A stretch of DNA of 9,418 nucleotides, from contig CAMDPB010000024.1 of NCBI GenBank assembly GCA_945903885.1, positions 1 to 9,418 on the forward strand. The letters run 5' to 3'. This stretch comes from Candidatus Finniella inopinata. Its GTDB lineage: Bacteria > Pseudomonadota > Alphaproteobacteria > Paracaedibacterales > CAITNM01. The position numbers and the translations under genes were made by a program. A model generated the notes under the pieces. The model ran no database searches. It saw only the letters and a program-made list of their open reading frames with translations, and was not told where the DNA came from. Positions 1 to 5,073 of the stretch are shown here, piece after piece; the first letter of the stretch is position 1, and each line of letters opens with the position of its first letter.

Positions 1-984
1 GCAGCAGGTTGTTTTACACGAATGTGGAACAAAAACCATCCAGAAGATCAACGTATCCAAGTTAAAAATACTGTGGAAGAATTTCACACATTATTTAGCA
101 ATGAAGAATTTGTAAGTCATTATGCGGAATACGTTCTAGCTCAACGTTATTTAATTGCCGGATCAGTCGTTGCGTTTAATGATCTGCCACAATACACTTT
201 GGGTGAAACTTTTTCGCCTGTTAGCTTTATTATGAGAGTGCCACCAGAGTGCATTCTTGTTACTGCAGTTTCAGATGCTAATACTTCCGTGCATTATGCA
301 CCGTTTTCTGAAACAGATGGAGCGTGCCAGAGAGAAATGTATGGTATGAAAGCTGCAAGGTGTGGTGATAAGCTAAGTAGTCTTGATTCATTACTTCGTT
401 TCCCAGCTTTTCAAGGTTCATACAGTGATATGAATGGTTTATACACAGATATGAATGAAGTTGCATTCTTTAGCTGTGCGAACATCCGTCAAAAACAATA
501 TAGGCCAGAAATTGTTGGTGTTCTTATTAATGAGGGTAATCAAACTATACAAGCTGATTATGGAAACGCGTGTCGCAATAAACATTACGTCGATGCAGCA
601 AAATATTATGCTGAACTTAATGGTTTGCCAACCATACAGGTAGATAAGCCCAGGCGTCGCTTTTGTAAATATCAAGTTGACGAAATAATTGATGGTTGGT
701 TTGAATATCCTGGTGCGGGTTCCTTTTCTTATCGCGACAGATATTCTAACTTTTGGCTGCTTACAGACAAACGAAAACAGATTTACGAAAAATTATGCAA
801 GAGATTCTATAAGCTATTTAGTAAAAATATCGATTCGAATGAAATTAACGCAAGTGATTTAGATCGAGTTTTTTGGGAAGATCCAGACTATAAAAAAGTA
901 TACGATATAACAAATTCTTTGAAAGTTAAAGGCCATAAATATCTAATGTCGCAAGAGCAACTTACTGGTTACGGATTACGCTGA
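1..984 (+). CDS. Hypothetical protein, probably 5'-truncated by the window edge
   Basis: I do not recognise this protein. The frame is open from base 1 through the first ATG at 22 (seven codons precede it) and ends at TGA 982-984. That ATG has no convincing Shine-Dalgarno, so the true start may lie outside the window. From the ATG the product is 320 aa, soluble in appearance, with no signal peptide or membrane segment. It is rich in Tyr, Asn and charged residues and has a basic PRRR patch near residue 209. Cysteines are scattered (about residues 76, 102, 113, 152, 183 and 216) with no obvious zinc-knuckle spacing. The stretch around residues 144-170 (NEVAFF...EIVGVLIN) reads like a folded beta-rich core. 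It converges on the vapC pseudogene and shares a terminator hairpin with it. It is surely coding, given its long frame with balanced composition. The function is unknown. Confidence 0.7.
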   Translation, partial: AAGCFTRMWNKNHPEDQRIQVKNTVEEFHTLFSNEEFVSHYAEYVLAQRYLIAGSVVAFNDLPQYTLGETFSPVSFIMRVPPECILVTAVSDANTSVHYAPFSETDGACQREMYGMKAARCGDKLSSLDSLLRFPAFQGSYSDMNGLYTDMNEVAFFSCANIRQKQYRPEIVGVLINEGNQTIQADYGNACRNKHYVDAAKYYAELNGLPTIQVDKPRRRFCKYQVDEIIDGWFEYPGAGSFSYRDRYSNFWLLTDKRKQIYEKLCKRFYKLFSKNIDSNEINASDLDRVFWEDPDYKKVYDITNSLKVKGHKYLMSQEQLTGYGLR

Positions 985-1007
985 AAATACTTTAAGAAAT
1001 AACTAAC

Positions 1008-1028
1008 CCCACCTGAAATGAAGGTGGG
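1008..1028. terminator. Bidirectional hairpin between convergent genes
   Basis: CCCACCT (1008-1014) and AGGTGGG (1022-1028) form a perfect 7-bp stem with a 7-nt loop. On the plus strand it is followed by ATTTACTT, and on the minus strand by a moderately T-rich stretch (GTTAGTTATTTCTT). It lies 24 bp after the stop of the plus-strand gene and 17 bp after the end of the vapC frame. This is the place and shape expected of a shared rho-independent terminator. The T tracts are weak, so efficiency is uncertain. Confidence 0.65.
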
Positions 1029-1044
1029 ATTTACTTAAGTTAAA

Positions 1045-1455
1045 CTACATCTCCCACGGATTAAGTATTTCCAATCCATGGATGTTTTCAAAATCTTTTG
1101 TATTGCGCGTTACAAGCTTAAGGTTGTGCACCAATGCAGAGGCTGCAATTAAAGTATCAACAGCTGGTAAATTTGTTGAAGCGCATATGTAGCCCCACTT
1201 ATCAGCAACACGGGCATCTACTGAAATTATTCTCCCTAAAAAACCATTCAAAAGATCAATTTCAAGCCATTGAATAATTTTTTGTTTTTTTTTGTGCATC
1301 GGCTAATTTTTCAGCGTCTTTTCTTATTTCTCCAAGGGTTAAAACACTTAGTGCTATTTTGCTGATATCAATTCGCGACAGCCAATTAATAACTTTCACG
1401 TTAGGTGATTTTTTATGCTTTCAGAAATGATATTTGTATCAAGTAGATACATCAT
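1045..1455 (-). pseudogene. vapC: VapC-type PIN-domain toxin (FitB-like), broken by two frameshifts
   Basis: This is a type II toxin of the PIN-domain ribonuclease family, normally about 135-140 aa. The start ATG (1455-1453) overlaps the antitoxin stop as ATGA, with a second in-frame ATG at 1452. The first frame gives MMYLLDTNIISESIK and then stops at TGA 1398-1396. Restoring one A in the A6 run (1409-1414 on the plus strand) continues as SPNVKVINW...ALSVLTLGEIRK...DAQKK. Removing one A from the A9 run (1285-1293) leads to QKIIQWLEIDLLNGF...VDTLIAASAL...LVTRNTKDFE...NPWEM. The two indels cancel, so the restored length is 136 aa. The PIN acidic residues are all present in the restored product: Asp of LLDTN, Glu of LGEI, Asp of AVDTLIAA and Asp of NTKDF. 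The 84-codon frame from 1299 is only the C-terminal fragment. The alternatives are assembly homopolymer error or transcriptional slippage that rescues the product. Confidence 0.85.
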
Positions 1456-1703
1456 AATTCAATATCTCGGCTTAAAGATTTGTCCCTCGTCAAATTAAGT
1501 TCAGACTTATACAAAGGTGATTTTCGAAAAAATGAAACAATATCATTATGCGGCTTTAAAAGCTCTTCAAATTTTTCAATGCTAATCATGACTGCCTCGC
1601 GAACGCCATGTCTTGAAATAATTTGTGGCTCTAGCTTTGCTTCATTCATAAGTTGTGTGACTTTTGCTTTTGCTTCTGCTTCTTGTAGTTGCCAAATATG
1701 CAT
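1452..1703 (-). CDS. Phd/YefM-family antitoxin
   Basis: This 83-aa protein should neutralise the adjacent VapC toxin and repress its own operon through an N-terminal DNA-binding Phd/YefM fold. The N-terminus MHIWQLQEAEAKAKVTQLMN and the central segment IISRHGVREAVMISIEKFEEL are hallmark Phd/YefM sequences. The C-terminal tail SFFRKSPLYKSELNLTRD is the usual toxin-binding extension of antitoxins paired with FitB-like toxins. I start it at ATG 1703. The frame is also open from a TTG at 1715 (product beginning MVSTMHIW), but the family begins at MHIW. The Shine-Dalgarno is weak (GGTAAG). The stop overlaps the toxin ATG by ATGA, the classic translationally coupled arrangement. A 17-bp inverted repeat lies about 24 bp upstream and may be its operator. 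The antitoxin is intact although its toxin is not. Confidence 0.92.
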   Translation of the reverse strand: MHIWQLQEAEAKAKVTQLMNEAKLEPQIISRHGVREAVMISIEKFEELLKPHNDIVSFFRKSPLYKSELNLTRDKSLSRDIEL

Positions 1704-1726
1704 CGTGCTTACCAAAAACTAGTCAG

Positions 1727-1743
1727 ACAAATAAAGCATTTGT
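1727..1743. promoter_or_regulatory. Possible antitoxin operator (inverted repeat)
   Basis: ACAAAT (1727-1732) and ATTTGT (1738-1743) form a perfect 6-bp inverted repeat around a 5-bp centre. It is placed 24-40 bp upstream of the antitoxin ATG, where Phd/YefM proteins typically bind to repress their own operon. A TTGATT -35-like element lies just upstream on the minus strand, but no good -10 is evident. This is a candidate by position and symmetry only. Confidence 0.35.
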
Positions 1744-1783
1744 AGAAAAAATCAAGTTTTATTTGCATTCTTTCCTGGATGTT

Positions 1784-1808
1784 CATTTGGCCGCCTGGTA
1801 GTCAAATG
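1784..1808. repeat. Inverted repeat downstream of the secreted-protein gene
   Basis: CATTTG (1784-1789) and CAAATG (1803-1808) are separated by 13 bp and lie just past the stop of the exported protein gene. No T run follows on either strand, so it is a poor intrinsic terminator. It could be a second binding site for the antitoxin-operon regulator or chance. Confidence 0.2.
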
Positions 1809-1822
1809 TATATAAGATCTGA

Positions 1823-3283
1823 TTACACTTCAATTTTTATTGTAGGTTCTATTCCTTGTAAATAAGCGATTATTGATTGCAAGCTTTGCAAAGGATCAAA
1901 TAAATTTCCACGGAGTTTTTTGACAAAAAAGAGCTCTCGATACCCTGCATGGCGAGAATTAATTGTTGATTGAGAAGCAGTTGCCATTGCCCCTACTGCT
2001 TGCGGAATTCCTGTCATCCAACCAATTAAAAGCGGTAAATGTGCTTGAGCAATGTCATCAGTAAAATCACCTAATTTTCCTTGATGATCCCTAAGGGCAT
2101 TTTCTAACAACTTAAAATTAAATCTTTCCACTGCTAAAAAGCTAGATTGAATCAAAATGCGACAAGACTGGTAATCAAAAGCTTGCTGCATATTGTGAAG
2201 ATTATACACGTTGTGTCCAAGAAAACCAGCAATGTCTAGAGTACCACTGGTGTTACCAATTATGCCTCTTAAATTAGGCAGCGTTCTAAGTTTTAGCAAA
2301 ATCTGTAAATGAAAGAATTTGCCGTTATCCTGTTCATCTCCTGTTTCATCTTTTGTGATTAATGGAAAAGGATCTGTTCTGTCTGCACCTAAACTTTTAA
2401 ATGACCCGCTTTTTCTACCATCTGTAAAAATGAACCATACGTTATAGCCTTTTGATTTAACGTAATTACTTAATTTTCCAATAACGCCATCTTCCATGTT
2501 TTGCTTTTCATTTGCTTTTGAGGAGTAACGCACATGCATAACAACAAGAGGATTTGGATTAGCGCCTATACGCTGAACTTCATCCTGTGCCTTTTTCACA
2601 AGTTTCTGGTATGCAGTCTGACTAAAGTATTGCGGACAATATTTATCAAAACCGTCTCGCAATCTTTGGGTGGTATTGTCTTTGCCAAAGGTTCTAAAGT
2701 GCTCAGCAGTTATTGTTGTGAGGGCTTTTTGATCGACATAATGAGTATATTCAGTTGTGTCTAAGTATTCTTGTAGCTTGCTTTGACGATTATTTTCGCG
2801 TTGACAATTTTCTGTGTCAACAAATTCTGTTTTGAAATATTTTCCGTATCCCAATACTTGGGCAAAGTGCATTGTTCTTTGTGCCTGCGTGTAGGAATTC
2901 ATTTTTGATTCAATATCTCTAATTTCAGCTGCACCATCATAGGTTAGCAGTATGTCAGGGACTATTTTTTCATGAGACAAGCTAAGAATCACGTATGCCA
3001 AAATATGATAACTATCGCCTGAGCTATTCATAGGAACCATCGAAATTACACACTTTGAGCCTGCTGCTAAATCAGGCAATGATAAGTGCTGAATTGGAGC
3101 AGGAGCTATAGGTTGTTGGACTATGGGCAATTGGTCGATAATTGTAAGTACTTTAGGTGCCAAAGGTGCTTCTGTTTCGAACTCTGTTTTTGGGGCTGTA
3201 GGCAATTTACCGTATTCTGTGTCATTAGCATCTATAACATTGAAAATGCTAAAAAAAATAAAAAAACCAGTTATTTTCATCAT
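1823..3283 (-). CDS. Exported protein of unknown function, possible glycosyltransferase-like core
   Basis: This is a 486-aa secreted or periplasmic protein. I start at the first of two tandem ATGs (3283): GGGAAG lies about 8 nt upstream, whereas the earlier in-frame ATG at 3298 has no ribosome site and would place hydrophilic residues before the signal peptide. The signal peptide is MMKITGFFIFFSIFNVIDA, probably cut before NDTEYG. A Pro/Ala-rich linker follows to about residue 70, then a globular region. Two motifs stand out: VVMHVRYSS (about 248-255) and IIGNTSGTLDIAGFLGHNV (about 341-359). Together with FIFTDGR between them, they recall the HxR and Gly/Ser-rich C-lobe motifs of GT-B-fold fucosyltransferase-like enzymes. 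That comparison is from memory and is inference. The C-terminal 80 residues are helical and Ala/Leu-rich. The gene stands alone on the minus strand between the MNT-HEPN gene and the antitoxin. In a host-associated bacterium it could be an effector or envelope protein. Confidence 0.8.
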   Translation of the reverse strand: MMKITGFFIFFSIFNVIDANDTEYGKLPTAPKTEFETEAPLAPKVLTIIDQLPIVQQPIAPAPIQHLSLPDLAAGSKCVISMVPMNSSGDSYHILAYVILSLSHEKIVPDILLTYDGAAEIRDIESKMNSYTQAQRTMHFAQVLGYGKYFKTEFVDTENCQRENNRQSKLQEYLDTTEYTHYVDQKALTTITAEHFRTFGKDNTTQRLRDGFDKYCPQYFSQTAYQKLVKKAQDEVQRIGANPNPLVVMHVRYSSKANEKQNMEDGVIGKLSNYVKSKGYNVWFIFTDGRKSGSFKSLGADRTDPFPLITKDETGDEQDNGKFFHLQILLKLRTLPNLRGIIGNTSGTLDIAGFLGHNVYNLHNMQQAFDYQSCRILIQSSFLAVERFNFKLLENALRDHQGKLGDFTDDIAQAHLPLLIGWMTGIPQAVGAMATASQSTINSRHAGYRELFFVKKLRGNLFDPLQSLQSIIAYLQGIEPTIKIEV

Positions 3284-3308
3284 GTAAAAACTTCCCATTT
3301 AAAAAGAT

Positions 3309-3314
3309 ATTATA
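3309..3314 (-). promoter_or_regulatory. Candidate -10 box for the exported protein gene
   Basis: Read on the minus strand this is a perfect TATAAT, 25-30 bp upstream of the chosen ATG (3283). The hexamer 17 bp further upstream (TAGCTG) is a poor -35, so this is either a weak or activator-dependent promoter or a chance match in AT-rich sequence. Confidence 0.35.
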
Positions 3315-3343
3315 TGACTTTGTAAAACTTTCAGCTAGGGGGC

Positions 3344-3400
3344 TTACTTACATTCTTTCTAAACAGCCCACACAATGGTACTAATAATCACTGCTGCGGG
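3344..3400 (-). repeat. Decayed second copy of the perM-like gene 3' end
   Basis: These 57 bp align without gaps to 3922-3978, the last 19 codons including the stop of the perM-like gene, with 7 mismatches (50/57 identical). Translated on the minus strand the copy reads PAAVIISTIVWAV, a TAG stop, then KECK and stop, against PAAAIISTVVRAAWKECK in the real gene. The Trp codon has become TAG, so it is not functional coding sequence. It lies 16 bp beyond the stop of the MNT-HEPN gene, so the two copies bracket that gene as direct repeats. Confidence 0.85.
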
Positions 3401-3416
3401 GTTAGTGTCTGGATTC

Positions 3417-3917
3417 TTAATAAGATAGCTTATTTTCTATATACGAAATCAACGATTCCCAAAATAGCAACAAACGCTTCACCTGAATAAATGCATTGTT
3501 TAAATTATCTGCTAAAAAGGCAGGATTGTCAGGATATTCATGGGTTAATATATTGCGTAGTTTGCGCAAATCCATCCACCAAGTAGCACTGGGCAATAAT
3601 TCTAGTTGCTCTAATTTATTGAGTTTATCGATTTTCGTAATTTCATAAATCGGCAGATCAAAGTCACCTATTTTCATCACTACGTCAATCTTTTGTTCCC
3701 CAATCTCGATCTCTAAATTTGTTAGAAACTTTATCCTGGCTTTCCCAGCATCCTCAGCAGACATACTTGTTTCAATATAAAGATCAATATCTCCGCCGCG
3801 CTTGTTCAAATCTGTTCTCGACCCAAATAACCACATATGATCATTAGGTAAGAAACACAAACGAAACGCTTTGCTTATAGTAAGTACTTGAGAATCAGTT
3901 AGGCGGATACCCTTCAT
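3417..3917 (-). CDS. MNT nucleotidyltransferase with C-terminal HEPN-like motif (single-chain)
   Basis: This 166-aa protein has two recognisable parts. Residues 1-90 form a minimal nucleotidyltransferase (Pol-beta superfamily): GSR at 32-34 followed by GGDIDLYIE, with Asp43 and Asp45, and a third acidic residue Asp78 in KIDVV. Residues 110-160 are helical and carry RNILTHEY at 121-128, an exact R-X4-H-X-Y as in HEPN ribonuclease toxins of the HepT type. In two-gene HepT-MntA systems the MNT protein AMPylates and silences the HEPN toxin. Here both elements sit in one chain. Whether the HEPN part is an active RNase or only a substrate-binding helical domain is unknown. I start at ATG 3917, five bases after the perM-like stop. 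The longer frame from 3953 would read through the perM repeat and add 12 unlikely residues. The ribosome site is weak, suggesting coupling to the upstream gene. Direct repeats flank it. Confidence 0.85.
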   Translation of the reverse strand: MKGIRLTDSQVLTISKAFRLCFLPNDHMWLFGSRTDLNKRGGDIDLYIETSMSAEDAGKARIKFLTNLEIEIGEQKIDVVMKIGDFDLPIYEITKIDKLNKLEQLELLPSATWWMDLRKLRNILTHEYPDNPAFLADNLNNAFIQVKRLLLFWESLISYIENKLSY

Positions 3918-3921
3918 GAGA

Positions 3922-3978
3922 TTACTTACATTCTTTCCATGCTGCCCGCACAACGGTACTAATAATCGCTGCTGCGGG
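3922..3978 (-). repeat. Intact copy of the 57-bp repeat (3' end of the perM-like gene)
   Basis: This is the partner of the decayed copy at 3344-3400, offset by 578 bp in the same orientation. It encodes the functional C-terminus of the membrane protein. It also contains a 9-bp inverted repeat that runs slightly past its edge: CTGCCCGCA (3942-3950) and TGCGGGCAG (3973-3981), with a 22-nt loop. The decayed copy keeps a six-pair version of this stem if one G-U pair is allowed. Confidence 0.85.
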
Positions 3979-4950
3979 CAGTGCTAGTACAATGCCGAAG
4001 AATCCAAACCAAGTGGCACCGGCAAGCAAACTAAACAAAATCCAAACAGGGTGCACACCAATGCGACCGCCCACGAAGCGTGGAGTTAGAAAATTACCTT
4101 CAATTGCTTGCACAATTAAAAATACCAACCCAATGGAAATTAGGGGGTTCCACGTATCGTTACCGCTCAGGTGAATTAGTGTGCTCAAAAGAAAACCAAT
4201 CAACGCCCCAATGTAGGGAATAAATGAAATGCATCCGGTAAATATGCCAACGAACACGGCATTTTTAAGGCCAACAATCAGAAGCCCCACTGAATACAAC
4301 ACAGCCAAAATAAGGCAAACCAGCATTTGTCCTTTGGCATAACTTGAAAGATTTTGGTCAATCACTTGGCTGTAATGAATAATTTTAGCAGCACTTTTTT
4401 TAGGTAAAAGTGACTTTGTTGTTTCAATGAAACGTGGCCAATCTTTTAAAATATAGAACATGACCACAGGGGTTAGCACAACCATGGAAACAACGTTGGC
4501 CAAAGCCAGGCCGTTGCTTAAAACGTTGATAATAAATTGTACCATCCACGTTACAATACTACCAAATTGACCGCTGATTTGGGTTTTTACCTTTGCAATA
4601 TCTTCTGGTGGCAAACGTTCCGCGGCAAAATCGAGCACGGGGTTGATTAAACTATAGAAATGCTGAACCAGAGCCGGCATATTTTTTGACAAAAGAATGA
4701 ATTCTTTTTGTAAGAAAGGAACGGCTACCATCATTAGTGTGCCCAATAAAAATAGCACACCAAGAATCATGAGTAGGGCGCCGAACCCTCGGGGGATTTT
4801 TATTTTTGAAAGGGCAGTGACTGGGTGGTTCAGGATATATGCACCAATAATGCCAGTTATAAATGGCACCAAAATAGTTCCTAAACTGTGCAGAGCAAAG
4901 CCTAATATTACAGCGCCTACAACGCCTAAAAGTGCCAAATAGTTTTTCAT
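3922..4950 (-). CDS. AI-2E/PerM-family transporter
   Basis: This 342-aa inner-membrane protein belongs to the AI-2E transporter family (PerM/YhhT/TqsA-like), whose members export small solutes; the substrate here cannot be assigned. Hydrophobic segments lie at about residues 4-22, 25-41, 55-80, 145-168, 208-227, 229-261, 268-290 and 302-335, the family's usual eight-segment pattern, with a soluble stretch at about 85-140. Family motifs visible are SFIPYIGALIG (about 242-252) and the strongly conserved EGNFLTPRFVGGRIGVHPVW (about 284-303). I start at ATG 4950, which has AAGGA 7 nt upstream and gives MKNYLALLGVV. The frame extends to 5067, but those 39 residues are hydrophilic, unlike the family, and cover the repeat-rich intergenic spacer. 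It lies 123 bp after clpB on the same strand and is followed within 5 bp by the MNT-HEPN gene. Confidence 0.93.
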   Translation of the reverse strand: MKNYLALLGVVGAVILGFALHSLGTILVPFITGIIGAYILNHPVTALSKIKIPRGFGALLMILGVLFLLGTLMMVAVPFLQKEFILLSKNMPALVQHFYSLINPVLDFAAERLPPEDIAKVKTQISGQFGSIVTWMVQFIINVLSNGLALANVVSMVVLTPVVMFYILKDWPRFIETTKSLLPKKSAAKIIHYSQVIDQNLSSYAKGQMLVCLILAVLYSVGLLIVGLKNAVFVGIFTGCISFIPYIGALIGFLLSTLIHLSGNDTWNPLISIGLVFLIVQAIEGNFLTPRFVGGRIGVHPVWILFSLLAGATWFGFFGIVLALPAAAIISTVVRAAWKECK

Positions 4951-4960
4951 GGAAGGGTCC
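4951..4960. repeat. 10-bp direct repeat, copy 1 (next to the perM-like start)
   Basis: GGAAGGGTCC lies directly against the perM-like start codon and includes part of its ribosome-binding region. An identical copy lies at 5053-5062, in the same orientation, 92 bp away. The two bracket the hairpin-bearing spacer. Confidence 0.5.
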
Positions 4961-5003
4961 TTTTTTATGGTGAGCTGATAAGAATGGATCCTATGGTCAA
5001 GCC

Positions 5004-5039
5004 GGAAAACTGGAGGAGCGCATCCCCTCTCTAGTTTCC
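5004..5039 (-). other. Imperfect stem-loop in the clpB to perM-like spacer
   Basis: GGAAAACT (5004-5011) pairs with AGTTTCC (5033-5039) with one bulged A. Inside it GAGG (5013-5016) pairs with CCTC (5026-5029). Together they form an arm of about eleven pairs with small interruptions. It would appear in the leader of the perM-like mRNA or in the 3' end of the clpB transcript. No U run follows on the minus strand, so I do not call it a terminator. Confidence 0.35.
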
Positions 5040-5041
5040 CC

Positions 5042-5054
5042 CCGATTTGATCGG
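5042..5054. other. Short perfect hairpin downstream of clpB
   Basis: CCGAT (5042-5046) and ATCGG (5050-5054) form a perfect 5-bp stem around a 3-nt loop, about 20 bp past the clpB stop. On the minus strand it is followed by a G run rather than T residues, so it does not look like a normal intrinsic terminator. It could stabilise the clpB mRNA 3' end or be chance. Confidence 0.3.
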
Positions 5055-5062
5055 AAGGGTCC
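5053..5062. repeat. 10-bp direct repeat, copy 2 (next to the clpB end)
   Basis: This is a second exact GGAAGGGTCC, partnered with 4951-4960. It partly overlaps the right arm of the short hairpin at 5042-5054. Confidence 0.5.
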
Positions 5063-5073
5063 AGCATGTAATA

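Noticed and set aside
3918..3953. Upstream ATG at 3953 for the MNT-HEPN gene
   Set aside because: The 12 extra residues come from reading the perM-like 3' end out of frame. The family begins near MKGIRLTDSQ, and the ATG at 3917 follows the perM-like stop closely.
3922..3978. Integron attC site as the source of the direct repeats
   Set aside because: The unit has an inverted repeat, but I find no GTTRRRY/RYYYAAC core pair and no integron integrase nearby.
4951..5067. N-terminal extension of the perM-like gene to 5067
   Set aside because: The extra 39 residues are hydrophilic and unlike the family, and the ribosome site AAGGA points to ATG 4950.
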